A stretch of 64,000 bases of DNA from Cyclobacteriaceae bacterium. GTDB taxonomy: Bacteria; Bacteroidota; Bacteroidia; Cytophagales; Cyclobacteriaceae. Both the position numbers and the translations under genes were made by a program. Below the pieces are notes generated by a model. It saw only the letters and a program-made list of their open reading frames with translations. It was not told the DNA's origin and searched no databases. The DNA lies in NCBI GenBank assembly GCA_958296015.1, contig CATQIH010000012.1, positions 66,204-130,203 of the forward strand. The letters are read 5' to 3'. Positions 18,615-28,613 of the stretch are shown here, in pieces. The first letter of the stretch is position 1. The number at the start of each line of letters is the position of its first letter.

Positions 18615-20176
18615 GCCTCTGCTTCTCCAAGGATATGAAAACGGAAGTCCAGTGGGTCGAGCCTGTGCAGCACTTCGCTGATAAAATCCGGATTATTGAT
18701 ATAAAAATTGAGAAAGTTCTCATGACGCTCCTGCAAATTTCCACCTGGAAAAAGCTTCTCTTTCAAAGAAATAAGCTGATCGATGGCTACCTGCTGGTTC
18801 TTCTCTTCTGCTTTCTTCATCTTTTTTTCTATACCTTCCAGGCTTTTAAGTGCTTTGGTAAGTTCGGCACCCAAAAACCCTTCCAGGCTTTTGTCGATGG
18901 CTACAGCCTTCTGCCTTATTTGTTCATACACACTTTCCAACGCTGCTTTTTCTTCTTGAAGCACCAGTTCGTGGTCGGCATGTTCTTCTACAAAATGGCT
19001 GACCAGGCTTTGCTTGTCCATAAATAACAGGCCGACCGGCACCTGCACTTTGCTAAGTTTGCGATGGCTAGTTTGGTCAACAATCATGGCAAAGTTGCGG
19101 GGAAGTAGGATCGGAAAAGGCACTTGGTAGTGGGCAAACATGGTTTTGAGCTGCAACCAGTAAGACACTTCTGCCGGACCGCCAACGTAGGCCAGGTTGG
19201 GTAGTATCATCTCCTGATACAGCGGCCGCAGTACCACATTTGGACTAAATCGCTCAGGATGTTCTTCTATTTCAGACAGTAGGTTGCCTTCCGAGAAGCT
19301 TATATTAGTATTTAATACCTGGTACCGGTCGCCATCCTGGATGATTCGCTCTCTGAGCTGGTCTTTCAGATAAAAAAAGTTGATATCACGTGGATGGATC
19401 TGGGTTTTGTATCCCATATCATCCAGTGTGGCCGAAGCATCTGCTACCAGTTTGTGAGCAGTGTGCTTGATGATATCATCTACCATCACCTGGCGAAAAG
19501 AAGCTTTTAATGATGGATGGTCAGCATCTACGATAAGGAGACCTTCTTCGCCAAACAGGTCGTTGACATAACAGCGCGTAGCTGCTGCCAGATTGCTACA
19601 CGAACGATAAGCTTCTTCAAACAAGGGTAAGGGAGTAGGCAATGCTTCCAGTACTTTGCTGATGCTATCCGTTTTGAACCTGCCTACGGCTCCCCGCTGA
19701 TCGGTTTGCCAGGTATAGGTTTTGCCAAAAAGACTGAAATGGTTGATCTCCTCAAAATCGTGATCTTCGGAAGCCATCCAGTATACCGGCACAAAATGAC
19801 ATGCTGGATAAGCCTCCTTCAGCTTTTTACATAGGTTGATGACCGTCACAATCTTATAAATGAAGTACAACGGACCGGTGAAGATATTGAGCTGGTGCCC
19901 GGTGGTGACGGTGTAGGTGTTTTCTTCATTCAGGCTGTCTAGGTTGCGCCTCACCGGGCCAGCCATGCTTAGGTGCTGGTATTGTTCCTGTAAGACCGCT
20001 GTCAGTGAGGCTCGTTGCTGTTTGCTGAAATCCTTTGCATTGATTTGCTCCCGAAAGCTGGCAAGCGTTGGTGTACGTTCGTAGAAATGTTGAAGTTGGG
20101 CTTTGCCCGCCAGGTAATCTAAAAATATAGGGGGGAAACTTCCGGTAGCGGAAAGGTCCAGCTTTTCTGTAGTCAT
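18611..20176 (-). CDS. bshC: bacillithiol biosynthesis cysteine-adding enzyme BshC
   Basis: 521 residues, full length. Family segments seen are YTVTTGHQLNIFTGPLYFIY, the Rossmann-like core FVPVYWMASEDHDFEEINH, VLRPLYQEMILPNLAYVGGP and a long C-terminal coiled coil (residues about 400-480). BshC joins cysteine to glucosaminyl-malate in the last step of bacillithiol synthesis, the low-molecular-weight thiol of many Bacteroidota. The bshA and bshB genes are not in the window. It is first in a two-gene operon with the cyclo-ligase. Confidence 0.95.
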   Translation of the reverse strand: MTTEKLDLSATGSFPPIFLDYLAGKAQLQHFYERTPTLASFREQINAKDFSKQQRASLTAVLQEQYQHLSMAGPVRRNLDSLNEENTYTVTTGHQLNIFTGPLYFIYKIVTVINLCKKLKEAYPACHFVPVYWMASEDHDFEEINHFSLFGKTYTWQTDQRGAVGRFKTDSISKVLEALPTPLPLFEEAYRSCSNLAAATRCYVNDLFGEEGLLIVDADHPSLKASFRQVMVDDIIKHTAHKLVADASATLDDMGYKTQIHPRDINFFYLKDQLRERIIQDGDRYQVLNTNISFSEGNLLSEIEEHPERFSPNVVLRPLYQEMILPNLAYVGGPAEVSYWLQLKTMFAHYQVPFPILLPRNFAMIVDQTSHRKLSKVQVPVGLLFMDKQSLVSHFVEEHADHELVLQEEKAALESVYEQIRQKAVAIDKSLEGFLGAELTKALKSLEGIEKKMKKAEEKNQQVAIDQLISLKEKLFPGGNLQERHENFLNFYINNPDFISEVLHRLDPLDFRFHILGEAEA

Positions 20177-20367
20177 AGTTTAGGTTTAAACGTCTGGTAG
20201 CTATAACGGATAAGCCCTACCCTTTGGTTACTTAATTCTGCTTTGTCACTTTGTTCATTGAGCACTGGCTGTTGAGGGCTAAATACTGGTATTCGGACAT
20301 CCGATACTTGATATTCAACCCTCAAGGCTTAGGTAATAGATCGTACTTATAAACTGGCAGAGTAGCG

Positions 20368-21802
20368 TCAATAACCTGGGTTTTGCTGCTCTTGCAAGGC
20401 TGGGTTTGCATCTATTTCTCTTTGAGGAATAGGCAATACCAACACGTTATCATTCCATGGATATGTTCCCAATTGTGTGATCGTGGCTTGTCGTCGCTTG
20501 ATGTCATGTAAGAAATGACCCTCGAAGCACAGTTCTAGTTTTCTTTCCAGCATCACATTATCAATGGTAGGCACTGCTGGGGCTGGCATCGCATTGGCCC
20601 GGGTTCTGAGCACCTGCAAGTCAGCACCGGGGCGTATTGGGTCCGGCTTGTGTGCCTCCTGCCAGCAGGTTGCCTTCTGCCCGGATCAGGTACATCTCAG
20701 CCAGCCTTATTACCGGAATATTAGCAAACTGATCGCGATACTTACCGCTCAGAGAGTTTGCCACTTTCCTGGTAAATCAACAGCGTTAGGCGGGTATCTG
20801 TGGAATCGTACAAGGCCAGGTGTTCTCCTTGTATGCGGATGTCGCGCCTTCCATTGAACCCTCTGCCTGCATAAAAGGTTTGCAGAGAGTTCGTTCCATC
20901 CTGATTGGTTACCTGTATGGCAAAAATATCTTCCGAAGAATTTTCCGCCTGGTTAAAAGCCCCGATCTATCCGATCTACCAGTTGAAACGGACCGTGTCT
21001 CAATCACATCATTGGGCAAGCACCCGTGCTGCGTCATATTCTCTGCGTTGCAGCCTTACACGCGCCAGCATGGCCTTGGCAGCCCATGAGTAGCAAAGAT
21101 ATTCTTGCTGCCCAGCACCAAAGTTTTCTAATTGGCAGCAAAGTGGTAGCCTCTGTCAAATCTTTTACTACCTGATTATACACATCCAGCACGTTGTTGC
21201 GTGGAATGAAGTTTGCCTCCGGGTTGTATGTCAGATCAGTAGGGGTGAGTTTCAGAGGGCAGGCCCAGGTTGTGCTGCTGGGTCGCCATCTTCCCAATCT
21301 TTCGCATACTGGCGCAACCAACTCAAAGTAAAGTGCTCCACGGATTAAATTTGGCTTCGCCTTCAAACTTATAGCACGCTGATCTTCATCTCTTCTTCCC
21401 GATCCAGATTGGCCAGCACCCTCGTTGCATACATTGATGGCCTCGTAAGCGGCTGTCCAGGTTTCTTCGGCCTGTGCGTTGATAGCAGTTACGGCTTTCT
21501 GGTAGATTTCCCTCCGGGTTTAAAGTAGGTGCCCGACCAGCGTATGTCTCCGTTGGTGCCCAGCAAATCGGCGTTCATCTGTATCCAAACCACCGTAGAG
21601 GTCATCATCTGAAAGGCGGTCGTATGCTCCTACCACCAGTCCTTCCAGGTACTGCGGAGATTCAAGAGCCACATCCTGGCTGAGTGTCATTCTGGGGTTT
21701 TATATTCAGTTCAATCACCACATCCCGCCAGCATCAGGGCAGGCAATGTGGCTATGTATAATAGGCCTTTCTATAAGCTGTATTCATATTTTTGTTTTTC
21801 AT
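20368..21802 (-). pseudogene. SusD/RagB-type nutrient-binding lipoprotein, many frameshifts
   Basis: The span (1435 nt) equals a normal SusD of about 478 residues, but the frame changes many times. The start reads MKNKNMNTAYRKAYY, then after a shift LATLPALMLAGC (lipobox), and later QDVALESPQYLEGL. The C-terminal end is well kept: VLRTRANAMPAP, ERKLELCFEGHFLHDIKR, and the typical closing PIPQREIDANPALQEQQNPGY. SusD proteins bind glycans or other oligomers at the cell surface and close over the SusC transporter. The lesions are single-base insertions or deletions about every 30-150 bases, with conserved residues otherwise intact. No glycoside hydrolase or regulator is nearby, so the substrate is unknown. 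Confidence 0.85.
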
Positions 21803-21815
21803 GGTTGCTTCGTAT

Positions 21816-24800
21816 TTAAAATCCAAGTTTTATCCCTACAGAAACGGTTTTAGCCCTGTGGCGCGGCATAAAAGTCGTTTCCCTGTGAGATATTGCCCTG
21901 TCCAGTATTGTCTGCTCCCAAGTAGTCCGTATTCACTTCCGGATCATTCAGATCATATTTAGTGAAAGTCAGCAGGTTCTGGGCAGAGACGTACACCCCG
22001 TACATTTTGCATAGAAAGCCTTTCTATTAAATCTGTAGGGAGATTATAGCCCAGCGTCAGTGTCTTCAAGCGTACAAAAGAAGCGTCTTGTATGTAGCGG
22101 GAAGACTCCTTGTCACCGTTGCCCAAAAATAGGCGTGGTTCGGGTACATTGGTAATTTGCCCCCGGCCTTTGGCCAGGCGGCTTCCAGATCTTCTACCAA
22201 GCTGGTTGTCGAAGTAAGAAAAGTCGAGCACGCTGGAAACGCCCGCCTCCGTTGTACACAATCATTGCCTTTGTACAAAACTGAAACAGAAAACTCAAGT
22301 CTATCCCTTTGTAGATAGGTTATTGGTGATACCCCCTATCCAGTCTGGATTCGGATTACCCACAATAGCTCTTTCCACCAAATTATAATTACTGGTTACC
22401 GGGCGTTTGCCTAAATGGGTTACCTGGAAGATATCACCATTGGCGATCTCCTCTTCGGTAGGGTCACGGTTCAAATACCACAGCGCATCCCCATTGGCAG
22501 GGTTGACACCTGCGTATTTCCTGGGTATAGAAAACTCCTATGGGCTGGCCCTTTCTACCGCCCGGTTGATATAGCCACCTGTGATCACGTTGCCTGCCAG
22601 TGTTGGTGATCTTATTCCGGTTGCGGGCAAAATTAATAGAGGTAGACCAGCTAAAAGCACCCGTCCGCATTGGTAGTATTAAGCAAAACTTCAAAACCTT
22701 TGTTGGTAAGCTTGCCTACATTAACAAACTGCGTCAGAAAGCCAGAGGTCCCTGGTACGTTGGAATTGAGGTAAAACATCCCTGGTGTCTTTCACATAGT
22801 AATACCAACTCGCCTGTGATGCGGTCGGTCGTTAAACAAGCCAAAGTCAACGCCGATATCTGTTTGCAGGGGTTGTTTCCCCACTTCAGGCGAGGGTTGG
22901 CAAGCTGCTGTGGCACAATGCCGCCCAGCACATCGTAGGTTTGGGCACGGTATGTACCAAGTGAGGCAAAGTTTTCGGAGGGTGCATTACCTGTCAGGCC
23001 GGTGCTGGCTTCTTAGTTTTAAGAAACTCAGCGGCGTAAGCGACTCCATAAAACTTTCTTCTGTCAGAATCCATCCGGCAGAAACGGCAGGGGAAGAAAC
23101 CGTATCTTTCGTTGGCACCAGAACTTAGACGAGCCATCTATCCTGCCACTCAGAGAGAGGAGGGTATTTGTCGCTAAATTTATAGTTGGCGCGGGCAAAG
23201 TAAGACAGGAAAGAAAAATCGTTAGCCTGCGAAGTGCCTCCAATGATGGTAGAAGCACTGGTAATCTTTCTGAATGCATCCAATGGAAAGGTTTGGCCCT
23301 CCACTCTGGTAACGTCTTCCGTAGATATCTGGTAGCTCATACCTGCCACTATTTCCATGTTGTGCTTTCCTAATGTATTTGCATACGTGAAAAAGTTGTT
23401 GGTAGAATAGTTTTGCACGTTCACCCACCGCGACTCGCTGCCTCCATTGATATAACCGGTTTGGGAATCTACGGCACGTCCGCTGAAGCGGTCTTCGTTC
23501 TGCGTGAGGATGTCGGCGGCAGCTTCCGTGCGGAATGTCAGATGCGGCACCAGTTCAATGCTGGCATATGCATTGCTGATGTTGCGAAACACCGTGGTGG
23601 TGAAGGCGGTGTTTTCCTTGGCAATGAGTCCATTGAAATACACCGTATTGGTATTTAGGTTGCCCCTCTTCATCGCGGAAGGGTTGGATAGGGGGGCAAC
23701 GCTAGCATTTGCATAGGGGTTGTGAATGAATTATCATCGGAGAGGCGGTCGTTGACAGACCTTGCCAGGCTGAAGTTCACCCCGATCGATACGCGGTCAG
23801 ATACCTGATGGTCAATATTGAGCCTGCCACTTACACGCTTAAAAGCATTTCTGATCAGGATACCTCTTTGGTCTGTATACTGCAAGCTGGTATAAAACTT
23901 CGTTTTGTCGTTGCCTTCCATTGGCCGAAAGGTCTAGCTGATCGATGCCTGCATCATCACGATATGCCTGGTTGGCCCAGTTGTAATTTGCATCAGGACT
24001 CCAGGAGCCTTCCCCTAGCTCGTTGTTCAATACACCTTCAAAAGTAAGCCCGGGTTCTCCATAGTTGTAGTCGCCAAAGTCAGAAGTTGGATCCTCCTGT
24101 TTGATGATAGCATTTGAGTTCTCAAAGGCTTCCCGAGAGCCTGCCAGGTATTGCGGCCCGTTGAGCCAGTTGGCTTTACGTGTAGGGCTGCTCCATCCTT
24201 TCAGATAACCTACATTGAAACGGGTTTGCCCGGATTTGCCGCGTTTGGTCGTGATAATCACCACGCCATTAGCGGCTCTTGAGCCGTAGATAGCCGAAGC
24301 CGAAGCATCTTTGAGCACCTGCACCGATTCTACATCGTTGAAATTGATATCAGCCAGCGGATTGGTAGGCGCATCTGAACCGGACAGGTTGCTGGAAGTA
24401 ATAATAACTCCATCTACCACATACAAAGGCTCGTTGGAAGCACTTACGGAAGCCGAACCACGCACCCGTACTTTGATGCCTTGCCCTAATTTGCCATTGC
24501 CAGCTTCTATAAATACCCCAGCTGCCCTGCCCTGCATGGCCTGCTCCAGACTAGGTACCGGAGTGTTTTGCATTTCCTCACCTGATATCCGGGCAATATT
24601 GCCTGTAACGTCTGTCTTGAGCTGTGTACCATAGCCTACTACTACTACTTCATTGAGTTCTGAAACGTTGGTTGACATCGATACGTCGATGATTGAACGC
24701 CCGTTAATGGCTTCTTCCTGGGTAGTATAACCAATAAAAGAAAAGATAAGCACCTCAGCGTCAGAAGGAATATCCAACTTATAGTTACCCTCTATATCAG

Positions 24801-24960
24801 TGATGGTACCGATGGTAGAGCCTTTCATAAATACATTAACACCTGGCAGCGCGGCACCGTATTGCTCGCTGACTTTGCCAGATACTGTCCTGTTCTGCGC
24901 CTGTAGCCAGGCAAAAGAAGTAAGCAGTATCATACTCATACTAAGTAAAACTCTCTTCAT
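21816..24960 (-). pseudogene. SusC/RagA-type TonB-dependent transporter, many frameshifts
   Basis: The span is 3145 nt, right for a SusC of about 1048 residues. The first 370 codons are intact: a signal peptide (ILLTSFAWLQAQ), a carboxypeptidase-regulatory-like domain (RTVSGKVSEQYGAALPGVNV), the SusC linker VVVVGYGTQLKTDVTGNI, and the plug domain with YVVDGVI and DASASAIYGSRAANGVVII. After about 23840 the frame shifts repeatedly, but barrel strands, RISSSEN-like internal motifs and the correct final strand (KTVSVGIKLGF, stop at 21816) can still be read across frames. It imports oligomers across the outer membrane with TonB energy. The SusD start follows 13 bases later. Either fresh decay or poor sequence quality. 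Confidence 0.87.
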
Positions 24961-25195
24961 ACTTTGTCATTTGAAGGTTGATCACTAAACAAAGCAGCAA
25001 GATAATAAAAATGTGTATAAAAGTATATTTTATTACTTAGTTCTTACATATACTTTTGCCGGTAGCATCTTCAATAAATCAATACAAGATTTGGTGTATG
25101 ACTGGAAAGGCAGATGAAATGGAATAACGTACTAGATACTGGTCAATTTATAAATAGCAGCTTGAACGAATCAAAAACGGTTCGTTCATTAGGCG

Positions 25196-26509
25196 TTACC
25201 CCACAGGTACGCCAAACAAGTCAAACTCAGTGGCATCAGTGATGGCAATATTGGCAAAATCGCCGATGCGCAGGTAGTGGTCTTGCGCCGACACCATCAC
25301 TTCGTTGTCTACTTCCGGGGAGTCGGCTTCCGTGCGGCCTACAAAATGCCCTCCTTCTTTGCGGTCGATGAGCACTTTGAGCGTCTTGCCGATCTTCTGC
25401 TGGTTGATCTCATAAGAGATACTTTCCTGTAGCTGCATGATCTCATTGGCCCGCTGCTGCTTCACTTTCTCCGGCACGTTGTCTTCCATGCTGTGCGCAT
25501 GTGTGCCTTCTTCATGAGAATAGGTGAAAATGCCCAGCCTGTCGAAGCGCGTGTTTGCTACAAAAGTACGCATCTCCTCAAAGTCTGCGTCGGTTTCTCC
25601 TGGGTGGCCGGCAATCAGTGTAGTTCGCAGGGCAATGCCGGGCACTTTGTCTCTGATTTGTGCCACCAGGGCTTCGGTCTTTTCGCGGGTAATACCGCGG
25701 CGCATCAGTTGCAGGATGCGGGAAGAACCGTGCTGCAAGGGCATATCCAGGTAGTTGCAGATATTAGTCCGCTCGGCCATCACATCGAGCACATCCATCG
25801 GAAAACCGGAAGGAAACGCATAGTGCAAGCGAATCCAATCGATGCCCTCCACATCGGATAAGCGTTTCATAAGGTCGGCAAGGTTTCGTTTTTTGTACAA
25901 GTCCAGGCCGTAGTAAGTAGCGTCTTGGGCGATGAGCAGTAGCTCTTTGGTGCCGTTTCTGGCCAGCGTAGTGGCTTCTTTCACCAATTCTTCCATTGGT
26001 TTGGAAACGTGCCTGCCGCGCATCAGTGGAATGGCACAGAAAGAACACGGACGGTCGCAGCCTTCGGCAATCTTGAGGTACGCATAGTGGCGGGAAGTGG
26101 TAATGATTCTTTCGCCTACCAGCTCATGCTTGTAGTTGGCCTTGAATTTTTTGAGCAGCAAGGGCAGCTCCATCGTACCAAAAAAAGCGTCTACTTCCGG
26201 GATTTCCTGCTCCAGATCGTCGCGGTAGCGTTGCGAAAGGCAGCCGGTGACGTATAGCTTGTCTATTTTGCCTGCTGCTTTGGCATCGGCATACCGTAGG
26301 ATGGTGTCTATGGATTCCTGCTTAGCATTGTCGATAAAGCCACAGGTATTGACGATCACAATGTTGGCCCGGTCATCGATGGCCTCATGCATGGCATGGA
26401 TGCCGTTTCCCTTCAGCTGGGTAAGTATCACCTCTGAATCTACCAGATTTTTGGAACAACCCAACGTCACTACGTTTACCTTGTCTTTTTTCAGTCCTTT
26501 TGTTTTCAA
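25196..26509 (-). CDS. rimO: ribosomal protein S12 methylthiotransferase RimO
   Basis: 437 residues. The N-terminal methylthiotransferase domain has the three cluster cysteines in TLGCSKNLVDSE, VNTCGFIDNAKQES and YVTGCLSQRY; the radical-SAM CX3CX2C motif is EGCDRPCSFCAIP, and a C-terminal TRAM domain ends the protein. It adds a methylthio group to a conserved aspartate of ribosomal protein S12. Start MKTKGLKKDKVNVVTLGC is typical. It is divergent from the DUF6452 gene, and a TAnnTTTG box sits 29 bases upstream. Confidence 0.96.
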   Translation of the reverse strand: MKTKGLKKDKVNVVTLGCSKNLVDSEVILTQLKGNGIHAMHEAIDDRANIVIVNTCGFIDNAKQESIDTILRYADAKAAGKIDKLYVTGCLSQRYRDDLEQEIPEVDAFFGTMELPLLLKKFKANYKHELVGERIITTSRHYAYLKIAEGCDRPCSFCAIPLMRGRHVSKPMEELVKEATTLARNGTKELLLIAQDATYYGLDLYKKRNLADLMKRLSDVEGIDWIRLHYAFPSGFPMDVLDVMAERTNICNYLDMPLQHGSSRILQLMRRGITREKTEALVAQIRDKVPGIALRTTLIAGHPGETDADFEEMRTFVANTRFDRLGIFTYSHEEGTHAHSMEDNVPEKVKQQRANEIMQLQESISYEINQQKIGKTLKVLIDRKEGGHFVGRTEADSPEVDNEVMVSAQDHYLRIGDFANIAITDATEFDLFGVPVG

Positions 26510-26537
26510 ACCCTTTACTGTTTTTTTAAATGAGGCA

Positions 26538-26545
26538 CAAAATTA
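26538..26545 (-). promoter_or_regulatory. putative -7 box for rimO
   Basis: TAATTTTG on the minus strand fits TAnnTTTG and ends 29 bases before the rimO ATG. Its position also argues that the divergent lipoprotein starts at 26563 or 26566 and not at the earlier ATG at 26530. Confidence 0.5.
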
Positions 26546-26562
26546 GCAAATTGCCAACACTT

Positions 26563-27492
26563 ATGATGCATAACACAGTTTCTCTGATAAAGAATCATTT
26601 TCCGGTTATTTTGCTGCTGTTTTTCCTGGGCCTGGCGACTGCCTGCGAAGATCAGGCAAGCTGCGTGAGCGACAATACCAACTATGTGCAGGTTAGTTTT
26701 TATAAAATAGATACCACTGGCACTGGCAATGTGCCAGATACTTACCAGAATGTATCGTTTTATACAGAGAACGGCGAACCGCTGCGGACACAGGAAAATG
26801 AACTGTTGCTGGACACCAGCCTAAGCAGCTTTCCGGTACCGCTGAACCCATCGGCAGACCAGACGGCTGTTATTCTACAGCAGGATAATGTTTCTGATAC
26901 TTTATATTTCACCTACAACCGTGAGCAGTTAGTTATCTCGCCGGAATGTGGTGTGGAGCAGCGGTTTTATAACCTTGGTATATCCCGAAAAACGCTTGAT
27001 TCCGTGCGCGTACTCAAAGCGGACATCAGCAGCGTCAACCAGCCCCATGTGGGCATCTATACCTGCCGCTATACGTTGGATGATACACTCAGGCTCAGCT
27101 TTTACAAGTTTGACCCTACCGACACCGTCCCACCTCTGACCAGCAACCGCGATACTATTAATGTTTTATCAGTGACCAACGACCGGGGCGTTGTGCTCCT
27201 TCAGCCTGCGGATTCTGTGAGTGGCATCAAACTGCCCGTGTATGCGGATGCTGCGCAAATCGGGCTGAACTTCACTTATACTCGCTTGGCAGACGACACC
27301 GTACGAACCGGAAGCGTAGTATTCGGTTACCGGAAAACAGAGAACCTGCTGATCAGCAATACCAGTTGCCTGCCACAAACGCGCTACGATCAATTGGAAC
27401 TGGAAAGTAAAGCTGCGTTTGACTCTGTGATCTTTCAAAATACCAGTCTTGACCAAAACAATGCGGAAAATGCCCGGATATTCTTTGAATAA
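26563..27492 (+). CDS. DUF6452-type lipoprotein with two similar halves
   Basis: 309 residues. A lipoprotein signal ends in LGLATAC, so the protein is probably anchored to a membrane. The mature part looks like two copies of one fold: the first half has NYVQVSFYKID, TLYFTYNREQLVISPECG and FYNLGI; the second half has TLRLSFYKFD, NFTYTRLADDT and LLISNTSCLPQTRYDQLEL. DUF6452 proteins next to DUF6048 proteins are a recurring Bacteroidota pair of unknown function, and that pair is seen here. The ATG at 26563 (or 26566) was chosen because the signal peptide begins there. Confidence 0.78.
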   Translation: MMHNTVSLIKNHFPVILLLFFLGLATACEDQASCVSDNTNYVQVSFYKIDTTGTGNVPDTYQNVSFYTENGEPLRTQENELLLDTSLSSFPVPLNPSADQTAVILQQDNVSDTLYFTYNREQLVISPECGVEQRFYNLGISRKTLDSVRVLKADISSVNQPHVGIYTCRYTLDDTLRLSFYKFDPTDTVPPLTSNRDTINVLSVTNDRGVVLLQPADSVSGIKLPVYADAAQIGLNFTYTRLADDTVRTGSVVFGYRKTENLLISNTSCLPQTRYDQLELESKAAFDSVIFQNTSLDQNNAENARIFFE

Positions 27493-27529
27493 GCTGCTTG
27501 CACACTTAAAACTATGGTATGCGTTATTT

Positions 27530-27640
27530 TGTCATCCCGTCAGGGATCCTTCCCCTTCTGTGGAACGACACATAGCCGATCGGTGGCGCGGAAGTTTTAT
27601 GATGGCTAAGGTTCCTTCGCTATCGCTGCGGAATGACAGC
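27530..27640. repeat. TGTCATTCC-type interspersed element, copy 1
   Basis: The stretch begins TGTCATCCCGTCAGGGATCC and ends CTGCGGAATGACAG, so the ends are an imperfect inverted repeat. A second copy of this type is at 49905-50003. It overlaps the presumed 5' end of the DUF6048 gene and would otherwise add meaningless N-terminal residues. Confidence 0.65.
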
Positions 27641-28411
27641 GTGAATAGCGTATTGAAAAGTAGTGTATACATATTAATAGGTTTATTTCTTCTTATGACT
27701 CACAAAAGTGTTGCCCAGCAGCAGCAGGATAGTGTGTCGTCTACCAGGGTAAAGAAAGAAAAGGCAATCTACGATGGATTTACGCCCTCGGCAGTGCGTA
27801 TCGGGGTGTCTGTGAGCGATCTGGTCAAAACCATTTCCGATCCGGAGGCTACTTATTACAGCTTTCAGGCAGATGTGCCCATCCGGCAGTACATGCTGGT
27901 GGTAGATTATGGCAGAGCAAAACTGGACTTGCTGAATAACCAAACCGAGCAGCCTGATAAAAATTTTTCCTACAGCAGCCAGGGTTCTTTCTTCAGGGCA
28001 GGCATAGAAGCCAACCTGCTCAAAGACAAGAAGAAGAACAACAATGATGCTTCCGGCAACGTCATCTTCTTTGGCCTGAAATATGCCCGTAGCCAGCTCA
28101 AAGACCAGGTGAGCTTTCAGCCCTCGGGCAATGATGATAATGGCAACACCAACAATATCTACAATATATCGAAGATCACAGAACGCAACGACCGCTATAG
28201 CTCCTGGTGGATAGAGATGAATGCAGGCGTGAAAGTGAGTGTTTTTGAAAATGTATACCTGGGCTACACACTGCGTTATAAGTTTTTGAGGCAGGCCAAC
28301 AGCCAGAGTCCGCTGGTGCCTTATAAGATTCCCGGCTTTGGCAATGGTGACAGCCAAAGTGCCTTTGGTTTTGATTACTACATCTACTACCGTATTCCTT
28401 TCAGGAAGTGA
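27602..28411 (+). CDS. DUF6048-type exported beta-barrel protein
   Basis: About 269 residues. A signal peptide (SSVYILIGLFLLMTHKSVAQ) is followed by amphipathic strands typical of a small outer-membrane barrel: PSAVRIGVSVSDLV, YMLVVDYGRAKLD, FFRAGIEANLL, NVIFFGLKYARSQ, WWIEMNAGVKVSVFENVYLG, and a final FDYYIYYRIPFRK. The gene follows its usual partner DUF6452. The start is uncertain: the frame is open back to 27449, but that part is the repeat element. ATG 27602 is within the element; GTG 27641 or TTG 27653 lie just after it and would give a more standard signal peptide. Confidence 0.75.
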   Translation: MAKVPSLSLRNDSVNSVLKSSVYILIGLFLLMTHKSVAQQQQDSVSSTRVKKEKAIYDGFTPSAVRIGVSVSDLVKTISDPEATYYSFQADVPIRQYMLVVDYGRAKLDLLNNQTEQPDKNFSYSSQGSFFRAGIEANLLKDKKKNNNDASGNVIFFGLKYARSQLKDQVSFQPSGNDDNGNTNNIYNISKITERNDRYSSWWIEMNAGVKVSVFENVYLGYTLRYKFLRQANSQSPLVPYKIPGFGNGDSQSAFGFDYYIYYRIPFRK

Positions 28412-28443
28412 TAATAGATATAGCAGATCTTCGCAGGTAAACC

Positions 28444-28524
28444 TATACTACGATACATCTGCCCAAAGTGGGCTGTGAAGACACAGCCCACGGCCCTCAC
28501 AAACCGAAAATGTACAGTAGTATA
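28444..28524. mobile_element. MITE-like element, diverged copy (TATACTAC ends)
   Basis: The ends TATACTACGATACA and TGTACAGTAGTATA are inverted repeats with two mismatches. Inside is a strong hairpin (28468-28491: GTGGGCTGTG, loop AAGA, CACAGCCCAC) and a partial CACAAACCG arm. It is a shorter relative of the element at 41894-41995, with most of one hairpin lost and no target duplication visible. It lies between the convergent DUF6048 and mutS genes. Confidence 0.75.
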
Positions 28525-28540
28525 GAAACATTCATCGTTA

Positions 28541-28568
28541 GCAGCGATGGGTTTAAACCCATCGCTGC
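28541..28568. repeat. perfect 28-bp palindrome
   Basis: GCAGCGATGGGTTT is followed directly by its exact reverse complement. It lies 46 bases beyond the end of mutS and 130 beyond the DUF6048 gene, on convergent strands. There is no T run, so it is not a standard terminator; a cruciform or repeat-family palindrome is more likely. Confidence 0.7.
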
Positions 28569-28613
28569 CTGCAAAGTGACTTATCCCCCAACGATAAACC
28601 TAAACCACATCCC

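Noticed and set aside
20368..24960. A series of small independent genes in the SusC-SusD region
   Set aside because: The fragments join in order into one SusD and one SusC of normal length, so they are pieces of two broken genes.
25140..25195. Terminator after rimO
   Set aside because: GAACGAAT and GGTTCGTTC can pair weakly, but there is no T run on the minus strand, so I did not call it.
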